Shown here: one piece after another, positions 34,601 to 64,000 of the stretch
How the letters are laid out: every line of letters begins with the position of its first letter
Numbering within the stretch: position 1 is the first letter of the stretch
From: Eulemur rufifrons
Lineage: Eukaryota; Chordata; Mammalia; Primates; Lemuridae
DNA: 64,000 bases
NCBI RefSeq assembly: GCF_041146395.1
Contig: NC_090985.1
Coordinates: forward strand, 1,277,501-1,341,500
Reading direction: 5' to 3'
The notes under the pieces: model-generated
Databases searched by the model: none
What the model saw: only the letters and a program-made list of their open reading frames with translations
Told to the model about the DNA's origin: nothing
Position numbers and translations under genes: made by a program

Positions 34601-36860
34601 TTAAAATATACATATTTAGTGTCAAAGATAGTCTTTCTAAATCTCACAAAAACTCAGACTTCATGATTAGAAGACTGAGATATAGTTATTTCCATCTTGT
34701 GCAATCTGTCAGTCTGACCTAGTGTTGTTTGCTTCATTGTTATGAAATTAACAGCATATGTTTCTGAAGTAAAAAATGTGGTAAAGGAGGTTAACATCAA
34801 ATGTTAATGTTTAAAATATTGATTCCTATGCTCGATTTCCAACAATTTCATCATACCTTACAATTCTGATGTGAGGATCAGGACCAGTTTTATTTTTTCT
34901 TTTTCTATTTGTGTGCGTTCGTGGGCTCGGAGTGCGGCTTTGCCTCATTGGCACATTGCGGTGTGGGGAAGTCAGAGCCTTCGGGGCGCCCGCCAGTGCA
35001 GCGACGCAGCGCACCCCCGGCCTCCGCGACCCCCCGCGACCCCTGCCCCCCAGCCCCCCAGCCCCCAGTGCCCGTCATTCCACTCTGCCTCCATGTGCAC
35101 ACGTTACTTAGCTCTCACGTGTGAGAACACGCAGGATTTGTCTTTCGTGTCTGAACCGTTTCACTTAAGATAATTGCCTCCAGCTCCAAGGACCAGTTTT
35201 GTATAAAGACTTTCGACACCCGTTATGTCTCTGTTTTAGCTTCAACTCTGGGCATTTCCCTAAAGTAGCATTTATTGTGTGTTTACTGTATGTTAAGCAT
35301 TTAATACATTCCCCACTGAATTCTTACAGTAACTTATTATTCCACCATTACAGACGCAGAGACCGAGGCTCAGAGAGGCTGAGTGATTTGCCTGCGTCCA
35401 CAGGTGGATTCCTGTTTGGGCAGCGGAGCTCAGACCCCGGCTCCGAGCTCTCAGCCGGGGGCGGTTTACAGCTCCCTGGGAGGGCGGCAGAGGAAAGCTA
35501 GTGTGGATACCGCGTTGTTTGTTAGCATTCTTTCAGAGATACTATTTCATCTTTCTTCATTAAATTTTAAGACTGCCTTCTCATAGTAGGCATGTTTTTC
35601 ACAGTGCAGTATTTGGATTTGAAAAATGATTCACATTTTCAGTCTAACAAGTGTTTTTGATAGGAAACAATTGTGGCCATGTCACAGGTGAAGAAACCGG
35701 AGCTCGGAGAAGAGTTGAGAGTTGTTCTAGTACAAACATGTTTATAGGTCAGAACAGGAAATGAAGCTGTCAGGTGGTGAACCTTGAGGATGTAGTTTGT
35801 GAAACTATTTATTTAGAATGACTGTTTAGTTTAGATTTCTGTCCTAGATAAATCGTGCTGTTTAGCATTAATTATGCCAGAGACCTTAATCTGTCGCCCT
35901 TCCATCCAACTCATGTATGTTATTAATCCATTTTCAGGATTTGAATGCCGGTGTGGAAATGTTTACTGTGGTGTACACCGTTACTCAGACGTACACAATT
36001 GCTCTTACAATTACAAAGCTGATGCTGCTGAGAAAATCAGAAAAGAAAATCCAGTAGTTGTTGGTGAAAAGATCCAGAAGATTTGAACTCCTGCTGGAAT
36101 ACAAAATCCTTTGACCATCTGCAAACTAAAAATTGACTTGACTTTTTTTTCCTAGTCATTGGGAATGTAGGGCAATGTATCTTGCATAGACCTTTTAATC
36201 ATGCATGTCATCAGAAGAATAGATTTTTGTTTTTGTTTTGAAAATGACTCTGAACATTTATTTCCATTGCAGTTTCTGTGGCTGAAAAGACTTAAACTTT
36301 ACAAGTATTATCCTTTTAAGATCATTTTAATTTTAGTTGAGTGCAGAGGGCTTTTATAACAAACATGGAGAAATTTTGGAGGGCTGTGATTTTTCCAGTA
36401 TTAAACATGCATGCGTTAATCTTGCAGTTTATTTTCTCATTGTGTGTATATATAGCTTTTCTCTGCAGCACGATTTCTCTTTTGATAGTGCCCTGTAGGG
36501 CACAGCTAGCTCCCAGTAACTGAATGTATCTCAGTCATTACGGCTGCTTCTGTTTTTCATTAACAAAGGTTATTCATATGTTAGCACATAGTTTCTTTGC
36601 ACCCACTATTTATGTCGGAATCATTTGTCACAGGAGAGTGTGTGCTGATGAGATTCTAAGTTTGTGTGTTTTAATTTTTTTTTTTTCTTTGAGCAAGGGA
36701 AGAAAAAGCTGCATGCATTTCATTGCTGACTGCCGGTTTCTTCCAGATTACGCTCACGAGTCCGTGTGTATACGATATGAAGAATGATCTGAAGTAATTG
36801 TGCTGTATTTATGTTTATCCACCAGACTTTGATTAAATAAAAAGGAAAACCAGAATGCTC
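19446..36860 (+). CDS. ZFAND6: ZFAND6 (AWP1) gene, coding portion, six coding exons including one cassette
   Basis: A20/AN1-type zinc-finger protein. The family binds ubiquitin through the A20 finger; ZFAND6 is known to associate with PRK1 and TRAF2, modulate NF-kB signalling and support PEX6-dependent peroxisomal import. Joined coding exons 19463-19616, 20866-20974, 21864-21964, 31151-31264 and 35938-36086 give 208 residues, the length I expect for human; adding 28026-28070 gives 223, as I recall for mouse. The A20 finger shows C14, C18, C30 and C33. The AN1 finger starts at C149/C152 and continues with the last-exon Cys/His pairs. The middle is Ser/Gln-rich and low complexity. Every exon has AG and GT borders and phases join without a stop. 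The ATG at 19463 has A at -3 and G at +4. The promoter and 5' noncoding exons are not visible. Identification rests on near-complete agreement with the protein I know. Confidence 0.97.
20806..20865 (+). other. ZFAND6: Possible in-frame 5' extension of ZFAND6 exon 2 (alternative acceptor)
   Basis: A run of about twelve T followed by AG ends at 20805. Splicing there would add exactly 60 bases, open throughout, giving 20 extra residues starting [10 protein letters not shown] and ending GTVT, then rejoining the normal frame. This acceptor has a better pyrimidine tract than the canonical one. I do not recall this form in the human protein, so usage is unproven. Confidence 0.45.
20866..20974 (+). 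CDS. ZFAND6: ZFAND6 second coding exon (Ser-rich linker)
   Basis: The acceptor TTACAG ends at 20865 and the donor GTAAGA starts at 20975. The frame joins exactly with the previous exon (CCACCTG plus CGACTT gives Pro-Pro-Ala-Thr). The product is a low-complexity Ser/Gln/Pro linker matching the known protein apart from a few substitutions (for example Gly for Cys after PVQ). The polypyrimidine tract of this acceptor is poor; a stronger tract lies 60 bases upstream (see the alternative acceptor). Confidence 0.95.
21864..21964 (+). CDS. ZFAND6: ZFAND6 third coding exon (linker)
   Basis: The acceptor TTTTGTAG ends at 21863. The donor is GTTTGC at 21965, a weak 5' splice site. It encodes the linker [20 protein letters not shown] and on to ETEDLQ, with the frame continuing into either the cassette exon at 28026 or the exon at 31151. 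Confidence 0.96.
24835..24985 (+). mobile_element. MIR SINE 3' half, sense
   Basis: TTAACCTCTCTGAGTCTTAT, then a stretch equivalent to AAAATGGGGATAATA, then AAAAGTTATTGAGATAATGG and TTTGTAAACTGCCAAG. Confidence 0.7.
25270..26705 (+). mobile_element. L1M-class LINE, ORF2 end and 3' region
   Basis: ORF2-like sequence is readable: TGAAAAAGAACAATAGCATC, ATAGATCAGTGGAATAAAAC, TTATGGGCAAATGATTTTCA, AGATTTCACAACTTTGTAAA. It ends near TGTAAATTATATCCCC. Multiple stops make it inactive. Confidence 0.85.
26990..27135 (+). mobile_element. Monomeric Alu-related SINE, sense, diverged
   Basis: TCACACCTGTCATCCCAGCG, GGAGGCTGAGGCAGGAGGAT and TACTCCAGCCTGGGTGACAG occur in a single unit of about 140 bases. 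Confidence 0.75.
27200..27470 (+). mobile_element. Old nonautonomous DNA-transposon fragment
   Basis: GCTCTGTCCAGGGTGGTGGC CACTGG, then AATATATTAATTTTACCTGT, resemble a common hAT-like element. Ends are unclear. Confidence 0.4.
27977..28020. repeat. (TTTC)n/poly-T tract forming the cassette exon's pyrimidine tract
   Basis: 44 bases of TTTC repeats followed by a T run end five bases before the cassette exon. Confidence 0.95.
28026..28070 (+). CDS. ZFAND6: ZFAND6 45-base in-frame cassette exon
   Basis: The acceptor AACAG ends at 28025 after a 44-base T/C tract. The donor GTGGGT starts at 28071. Inclusion adds 15 residues ([15 protein letters not shown]) and restores the Ser-Ser-Val-Ser-Asp junction. 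A closely similar segment is present in the mouse 223-residue protein as I remember it, while the 208-residue human form skips it. The exon is multiple-of-three and follows a weak upstream donor, both typical of regulated skipping. Confidence 0.85.
29055..29175 (-). mobile_element. L2 fragment, antisense
   Basis: ACTGTTCTAGGGGTTGGGGA, GTAAACAAGACATTCAGCCC and GGAGCTTACATTCTAGGGAT are the reversed L2 3' end. Confidence 0.75.
29400..30180 (-). mobile_element. L2 LINE remnants, antisense, two overlapping 3' ends
   Basis: Two successive reversed L2 3' ends are visible: GAGCATCTCCTCTGTGTACT at 29410 and TTTATTGAGTGCCTGCTACA at 29568. Internal L2-like sequence follows to about 30180. Confidence 0.65.
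31151..31264 (+). CDS. ZFAND6: ZFAND6 exon with basic segment and first half of AN1 finger
   Basis: The acceptor TTGCCAG ends at 31150 and the donor GTAAGG starts at 31265. It encodes residues 122-159, including the Lys-rich stretch before the finger and the first Cys pair of the AN1 domain (C149, C152). Confidence 0.97.
31480..32010. promoter_or_regulatory. CpG-rich patch in ZFAND6 intron, function unknown
   Basis: About 500 bases are GC-rich within an AT-rich intron. The stretch 31560-31680 alone has roughly 17 CpG (GGGGGCGCGGGGGCTGCGCG; CGAGCCGAGCCGCGGTGGCC). It could be an orphan CpG island, an intragenic promoter or a GC-rich repeat. There is no gene I can support here. Confidence 0.45.
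32016..34418 (+). pseudogene. Decayed Tigger (pogo/TcMar) DNA transposon with transposase pseudogene
   Basis: The left end reads GGAACAGCACGGGCTTGAAC and the right end carries the matching terminal region (CCGAGTTGTTGGGAGGTCGA). Between them, broken frames read as a TIGD/jerky-type transposase: a start near 32630, a CENP-B-like segment, [19 protein letters not shown] sequence near 32990, then [11 protein letters not shown] at 33187 and APGHN at 33356. The C-terminal part ([16 protein letters not shown]) lies near 33920. Frameshifts, stops, a G-rich replacement around 33385-33415 and a deletion of part of the DDE core show it is dead. Probably of the Tigger2 group; subfamily uncertain. Confidence 0.8.
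35080..35195 (-). mobile_element. L1 3' fragment, antisense
   Basis: TGTGAGAACACGCAGGATTT and CGTTTCACTTAAGATAATTG are the reversed L1 3' end of ORF2. Confidence 0.65.
35290..35445 (-). mobile_element. MIR SINE, antisense
   Basis: GACCGAGGCTCAGAGAGGCT, GAGTGATTTGCCTGCGTCCA and GCGGAGCTCAGACCCCGGCT are the reversed MIR core. Confidence 0.7.
35938..36086 (+). CDS. ZFAND6: ZFAND6 last coding exon (rest of AN1 finger and C-terminus)
   Basis: The acceptor TTTTCAG ends at 35937 and the stop TGA is at 36084-36086. It supplies the remaining AN1 ligands (FECRC, VYCGVH, DVHNC) and the basic tail ending in KIQKI. The sequence appears identical to the human C-terminus as I know it. Confidence 0.98.
36087..36860 (+). 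other. ZFAND6: ZFAND6 3' untranslated region
   Basis: AT-rich sequence follows the stop with no competing gene. It ends just past an AATAAA at 36836, giving about 770 bases of 3' UTR. The exact cleavage point cannot be read from sequence alone. Confidence 0.8.
36836..36841 (+). terminator. ZFAND6: ZFAND6 polyadenylation signal AATAAA
   Basis: A canonical hexamer lies 750 bases after the stop and is followed within about 25 bases by a T-rich stretch (CTTGTATTACTTTTTCTC), as expected for a downstream element. Confidence 0.8.
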
Positions 36861-37384
36861 CCTTGTATTACTTTTTCTCTTACTCCTTCTGGTGGTTAAT
36901 TTTGCTTTTTGGTCTTTTAGTTTTCTGCTTTGGTACTTTTGTAAGGTATCTACTGTTGTTTGTTTCACATCTGTTTATGACTGATCTTATGATGATACAT
37001 TATAATCTTATATTCCTGTGAGTTTAAGACCTCAGCATATCTTCAAAGACAAGAAAGAACTTCTCTTTGTCACTTAAATGTTGTATTTTCTAGCCCGTGT
37101 CTGATTCTATTCTGCACTCTCACTGAATTAACATCTAATAGGAGCTTCTTTCTCTGGTAGGGTTAGAGAAGTTGAAAGAGCGTAATTTTCAAATAGCAGG
37201 ACAGTTGGGAGAATTGTAGAACACAAAGACTCTCAATAGACCATTCTGTCCTGTGGTTTCAGATTTATCTGGCAGTCAACCTTTTTAAACAAAATATCTA
37301 AAATAGATGAAAGCAGTATTTTATGATATAAATGTCTAGGTTTAAAATTGTTTACTTATATATTCTATTTAAATAAGGATTTAA

Positions 37385-38425
37385 TATTAAAATCTAGATT
37401 GATCACATTAACAGATTAAAAAGAGCGAACCATGTGACTACCTTAATAGATTCAGATAAAGTATGTAATAAAATTTAACACTCATGATTTTAAAAATAAG
37501 TCTTGATAATTTGGACTAGAAAGGAATTTTCTTAAGCTGATAGTTTCTGTGTAAAACCAATGAACCAACCAAACAAAAAAAAAACAAGCATGTACCACAA
37601 AGAGGAAACTCATTTCCTTTTAAAGTCAGAAACAAAGGACGACTGACTGCCCACTGTGACTGTCATGTTCAGAGTGGTGTTGGAGATCCAGGCCGCTGGA
37701 GCAGGACGAGACATTCAGGTGAAGGAAGGAGGAAGCTCCCACTGTGTCCGCGTCACATCACCTGCAGGTCCAGAGAGCAATTCCTAGCAACGACAGGGTT
37801 TAGGTGGGTAGGGAGATTCAACAGTTACCAGAAGTCAGTTGCATTTCTTTACACCAGTTAACTAGAAAACCAGAAGATATCATTTAACAACAGTATCAGA
37901 CCTTAAGTAATTCAAGGCAAGTGAACGTAGGGTGGGGAGAAGGGGGGTGGATGACTGAGGGTTGCATAAAGAGGCCACCCGCTGCCTCCCCGTGCAGGCG
38001 GTGCCCTCACCCTGCCCTAATTATCCAAGTCTCCTTTCCCTGATGTAACATCCCACCTTTCTTACGCCAAAGACCACGCATAGGTCTTTATCTGGGCAAT
38101 ATGGACTGTTCCATTGGGAAATCTGTCTGTTCCTTAGCTAGTAACAGGCTATTTAAATTGACATATGGCTTCACAGTGAGTCCTCACATCTGGCAAGGCA
38201 AGTCCCCACCTCCCTGATCTTTCCTCAAATGTCCTAACCCTTTGCTCTCTTTTACCTTTTATTGTAGAATCACTAAACAAGTTCCATGAACATTAAATGA
38301 GAGAACATTAAGAACTCCGTAAAGAGACACATTTGTGGATAGGAAGATAATATCGTAAAGATGTCATTTGTTTCTAAGTAGACCTGTAAATTCAATGCAA
38401 TTCCAATCAAAATCCCCCCAGGTTT
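37385..38425 (+). mobile_element. Old L1 ORF2 fragments, sense
   Basis: GATCACATTAACAGATTAAA, TACCTTAATAGATTCAGATA, TTCTTAAGCTGATAG and, at the end, ATTCAATGCAATTCCAATCA follow L1 ORF2 order with gaps. A GC-rich segment near 37930-38250 may be foreign to it. Confidence 0.6.
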
Positions 38426-38589
38426 TTTCATTATGCAACCTTCGTCATCTAGGCTCTCACCAACTCGTGTGCACACTCGGAGGCCCCGGCCCTCCGTCCC
38501 CACACATTGAAGGTGCCGAGTTGCTGGCATGGAGCAGGGCCCACTGGTTACCGATGACTCTGCCTTTAGTCAACGGCTATTAGTTACCT

Positions 38590-38700
38590 AAATATCATGG
38601 AGAGTCTGTTCTGTGCCAGGTGTTTTGCTGGGTGCTGACAAAACGGCCCCCAAAATAAGCGAGACAGGTCCTGCCTTTTGTGGCCGGGCAGGGCCACCTG
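38590..38700 (-). mobile_element. L2 fragment, antisense
   Basis: GTCTGTTCTGTGCCAGGTGT, TTTGCTGGGTGCTGACAAAA and AGACAGGTCCTGCCTTTTGT resemble the reversed L2 3' end. Confidence 0.6.
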
Positions 38701-39954
38701 GCATGTGAGCAGTTCCTTGCCTGGCAGCTGAGTAGCTACGATCAGGGCGGTGCCAAGTGCTGCCTGGAGTGGCCTCTTTATGAGGCCACAGAACAGAGTT
38801 GGGACACTCTCCTCTTCCTTTTCCCCTTTTGGGAACCTATCAGAACAAGTCACGGCACCCGCGGCTGCCAGAGACCGCCCTTGCTTCCCTCCCCAGGGCA
38901 GACGTACGGGAACTGAGGTCAGTCCTTGGCAGGGACACGCAGGGCTGGCTGGAGACGGAAGCTGAGAGCTGTGCCCAGATTGAGCTCCTCACCGTGACCA
39001 CGGGTCAGGCTTGGCAGGCTGGCACCAGGGTCGTCTCCCGGCCTAGGGGGCTCAGTGGCCGGCTCTACTTGAAATACCCCCCATCTCGGGCCTTCTGGTT
39101 TCGAGGGTGCTTGGGTCACATCGTCTGCCGTCCTCCAGCCTCTCCTCCCTGATGCGGAGCTGCGGAGCGGCCTCCCCGACTCTGCAGTCACTGCGTCATG
39201 CCTGAAGCGTCTGCAGGGGACCTTTGTCCAAACTGCCGTCTTCGTTTGCGGCACCTGGCAGCGTCCTGGCTGTTCAGAAGTGCGCCTGAATCATTCGCTC
39301 AAGCAGACCTCTCAGGTGTGCTCCCAGCGGCCCAGCCGTGACACGGCTCAACAAATGGTAGCACCTGGGCGATTAGACAAGACCCCGAATCCAGCCCGGG
39401 ACGGCCTGCCGTCCCTCTGCTTCGTTCCTCCTTTCTCTGCTGCCTCCTTTTCCTTTTTTAACACAAACCGCTCACGGTCGTAATACTTTATTCAAATGAC
39501 AAGTTACTTGACACTAGAGTTCTAGAGGTGACTGCAAGGGAGGGAAGGCAGGAGGGCTGCTGGGAGACAGGTGACTGGCTGCTGACACGTGTGCTTAGAA
39601 GGAGGACGATTTACAGTGACTTAGGGAGCAGGACAGTGGCAGAGAGGGACAGGGCGTTGCGGGCAAAGGATTTGTGTAACACTTTCTTATTTACCTGAAA
39701 GTCCTCTGCCTGTTTATCATTATTAATCATTTGAAAACACTCATAAAGGAAGAAGTTATTTTTACAAATCCTGGGATGGTTCTGCAACCTTTAAAATGTT
39801 CTTTAAAATCAGTATGTAGGATTTTGGCTTAATGTTTTTTCAATTTTCATTTTTAGTCAGCTCTGCTGTATCCATTAATTCATTGACTTTTGACTCTAAT
39901 TAATTCATTGCATTTTTGAGAACCAAACCAAATTAATAGAAAGCAGGAGTTTCA

Positions 39955-40243
<289 letters not shown>

Positions 40244-40773
40244 TAAGAGTTTCAAATACTGGTTTATATATTGATAACTATCTTGCAGCCTATACCTTTT
40301 GTAATTTTAAACTTGTTTTTCAAGAATACTTCTGTTAGACTTGTAAGAACGTTGCATTTATATTTCGAACGTATCTTTGCTCAGTGAGGCCACTCTGCAG
40401 CTGTGCTCTCTTCTCTGTCTTCACAGAGAAAAGGAAACGCAGACGACAGCGCATGACGTCCTTGCTGGCGTCCGGGCGACGACTCGGTGACCGGCACCGA
40501 CTCTGGGCCGTACCGGACCCCGCGGTCCGGGGCCGCCCGCCGAGAGAGCCGCCCGCAGAGCGGGGTCAGCACCGATGTCGGAGCGGACCTCGGATCCGGA
40601 CACTCCGGCCGTCAACTCGGACCGCCCTGCGTTAGGGACGCGGACCCAGGGTCGCCCTCCGGCCGCGCTCGGCGGGACGAGCTCACCCGGGCCGCGGGGC
40701 GGGGCCGGGGCGGGGCTCGGGCGAGTGACAGGCCGGGGATCTGGGACCCGCGGGGGCGGGACCGAGGGCGGGG

Positions 40774-62102
<21,329 letters not shown>

Positions 62103-62222
62103 GGCTCTCCGGGCGCTTCCGGAAACAAAGGGCTGGAGCCCCACCCCCACCCGTGGCCGGGGCCTCGCTCAGCTGTGAGCCACGGCCTTCATCAGTGCTC
62201 AATAAAGCCCTGCCCGTGCCCT
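62103..62222 (+). other. FAH: FAH 3' untranslated region
   Basis: A short 3' UTR of about 120 bases ends shortly after AATAAA at 62201; the flank then has a G/T-rich stretch. Confidence 0.8.
62201..62206 (+). terminator. FAH: FAH polyadenylation signal AATAAA
   Basis: A canonical hexamer lies 99 bases after the stop. A GT-rich region (GGCTGTGTCCACTTGTGTCC) follows at 62236, consistent with a downstream element. Confidence 0.88.
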
Positions 62223-62450
62223 GCTCGGGGGCCGCAGGCTGTGTCCACTTGTGTCCTTGATTTGACCCGCTGGGCCAAGGTGTGTGCGCCTTCCTCGCCG
62301 CAGAGCCCTTAATTTGTTTCCTCATTTCACGAGTGAGGTCGGGGTCTCTGTGCAGTTTGCTTCTCGAACATCCCAGGCCGCCCAGCACCGCCTGGAACGT
62401 GGAGGGGGTGAGTCAGCGTGCTCCAGATTCGCAGAGCCAGTGGGGGTGTC

Positions 62451-62490
62451 CTGTGTGTGTGTGTCTGCGTGTGTCTGTGTGTGTGTCTGT
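62451..62490. repeat. (TG)n imperfect microsatellite
   Basis: About 40 bases of TGTGTG and TGTCTG units. Confidence 0.88.
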
Positions 62491-62649
62491 GCGGCGGGGG
62501 CGGAGGGAAGAGACAGGGAAAGATTGACTGAACAAGTGGCTCCGGGGACCCTGGGGTGGCCGGTGCAAGGCCCAGGGAAGGGCCCCAGCTGGCGTGTGAA
62601 GGCAGCCGGCGTCCAAACCCCCTCTTCCTCCCGGGAGGCCGGCGCTGTT

Positions 62650-62835
62650 TGATTACGGCCTTCAGCTGCTTTGAAGAGGCCCAGGGACGTTATGGAGGCT
62701 AATCTGGTTTACCCAGTCTGCTGATTTGAATGTTAACCTCATCTAAAAAAACACATAGAAACATCTAGAATAATGTTTGATCAAATATGTGGGTACCTTG
62801 GTCCAGCCGAGTGAGTGCATGAAGTCGCCCAGCAT
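62650..62835. repeat. Interspersed repeat, family not named
   Basis: CCCAGTCTGCTGATTTGAAT GTTAACC and AATAATGTTTGATCAAATAT recur widely in mammals as a transposon-derived repeat. I cannot assign the class. Confidence 0.45.
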
Positions 62836-63189
62836 AGCGCCCCACACGCCAGCATTTTGGGGGCTGACTGATGGGCACATGGGGTGCAGCCTTGGTTCGA
62901 GGACCCTGTGGCTGCGTCGTCATGTCATAGACCTCAGACAGCACCCGAGCCATGGTGTACACCTGAGCCGTGAGGGGGCAGAAGGCGGCAAGGGGCAGCG
63001 TCTCCTCCCTTGCAAGCCCCCCAGACGCAGGGGAGCGAGCCCCGCCTGTCTCCTCTGCCCCCCACTGCGGACGGGCAGCCGGGGGCCAGCCTGGTTTCTG
63101 GGTGGCCATGGGGGAGGGTCCCTTCTTGGGCCTGACAAGCCCTGTCCCAGGGCTTGAGAGGACAGGTGAGGACGCGGGGCCCCATCCGG

Positions 63190-63560
63190 CCACACCACTC
63201 AGGCACTCAGTCAGTCTGTGCCGCGCGCCTGTCCGTGCGAGGCGCTGTCCAGGGACAGGCACACAGCGCCCAGAGCAGCCCCAGCGCTGCCTGCAGGAAG
63301 CGCGTGTTCCGGTGGAGGGGGGAGGACGGTAGACCAGCGGGCAAGGGAGAGACGCACAGTCTGACCGATGGACGTTCCGTGGGTATGGGGGCTGTGGGTG
63401 CTCCGTGCACACGGTGGTCGGGGAGGCCTCAGTGCCGAGGTCCCCAGTGCTTCCTGCCAGAGAACTGACGGCAGGGAGGGAGCAAGCGCAGTGACGTCGG
63501 GGGCACGTGCTCCGGGCAGAGGGACCAGCCAGGGCGAAGCCCTGAGGGTAGAACACGCTT
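63190..63560 (-). mobile_element. L2 remnant, antisense, diverged
   Basis: GTGCGAGGCGCTGTCCAGGG and later GCTCCGGGCAGAGGGACCAG CCAGGGCGAAGCCCTGAGG resemble the reversed L2 3' end. Confidence 0.55.
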
Positions 63561-64000
63561 ATCACGTCTGAAGACCTTCAGGGAAGCTGGGGTCTCTCTC
63601 ACGTAAAAGCATTCTGGGGCCAGGAAGGCTGGAGCTGGGATGGCAGCCCCACGGTGTCAGTAGTGGACTTTTGCTGGGCCGTGCTGGGCATGCGGTTTTC
63701 AGTCTCATGGTGCCTTCACTGTACCAAATGGCTGCTGCAGCTCCGGCCAGCACACCCAAGTTCCAGGCTGACAGAAAGAGACCACAAAGGGGTGGGGATT
63801 AGGGGGATGAAAGGGCACAAGGGTCCTTCTTCCCTTTGAGTTGGGTCCCTTTAAGCAGCCTTCCTGGGAGCCCCATACCACACGTTTCTTGCACTTTATT
63901 GGTGAGAATATAACCTCTGTACAAGGAAGGCTGGGAATGGAGTCCTACAGCTGAACACATTGCTGCCCTGTGACTGTCAGAGTCTGACTGCTGAAGGGGA

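Larger units (their letters stand above)
31265..35937 (+). other. ZFAND6: Last ZFAND6 intron with CpG-rich patches and Tigger fossil
   Basis: In order: a CpG-rich patch (31480-32010), a decayed Tigger element (32016-34418), a second short CpG-rich patch (34920-35075), an antisense L1 3' fragment (35080-35195) and a MIR (35290-35445). The two GC-rich patches contrast with the AT-rich surroundings. Confidence 0.85.
62223..64000. other. FAH 3' flank
   Basis: A TG-rich microsatellite (62451-62490), a transposon-derived repeat (about 62650-62835) and an L2 remnant (about 63190-63560). Nothing recognised in 62840-63180 or 63570-64000, and no gene is supported. Confidence 0.75.

Noticed and set aside
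63895..63900. TTTATT (minus-strand AATAAA) near the window end
   Set aside because: A single hexamer with no minus-strand gene evidence; expected by chance.

Overview
The window is mammalian nuclear DNA from a strepsirrhine primate, most likely a lemur. Split exons with GT-AG junctions and abundant Alu, MIR, L2, L1 and Tigger fossils show it is mammalian. Three well-preserved Alu copies carry the A/T-rich linker between monomers that I associate with lemur Alu subfamilies, and two of them keep clear target-site duplications. No bacterial, phage or operon-like structure is present, and most of the hundreds of short open frames are shadows of repeats, introns or GC-rich sequence.

Two genes lie head to tail on the + strand. 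Positions 19446-36860 hold the whole coding part of ZFAND6 (A20/AN1 zinc-finger protein 6, AWP1): five constitutive coding exons, one 45-base in-frame cassette exon and one alternative acceptor. The ZFAND6 promoter and first exons are not visible and probably lie upstream of the window. Positions 41125-62206 hold a complete FAH gene (fumarylacetoacetase, last enzyme of tyrosine breakdown): 14 coding exons, 1260 coding bases, 419 residues. All intron positions fall where I expect them from the human gene, and every catalytic residue I know of is present.

Layout: 1-19445, AT-rich 5' intron or flank of ZFAND6 with MIR, Alu, L2, L1, MER2-like and hAT-like fossils; 19446-36860, ZFAND6 coding exons, with a decayed 2.4-kb Tigger transposon in the last intron; 36861-40430, a short intergenic gap with old L1 and one Alu; 40431-41420, the CpG-island promoter of FAH containing a GC-box minisatellite; 41125-62206, FAH; 62223-64000, 3' flank with L2 remnants. 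Base composition changes sharply near 38.4-40.4 kb, from AT-rich to GC- and CpG-rich.

The two products work separately: ZFAND6 in ubiquitin and TRAF-linked signalling, FAH in liver and kidney amino-acid catabolism. I found no undescribed multi-gene system. The points most worth a second look are regulatory or structural: the promoter minisatellite, a twin NRF1-like site in a CpG-rich patch of FAH intron 13, a 432-base pyrimidine tract ending in a near-ideal splice acceptor, and two alternative-splicing signals in ZFAND6.
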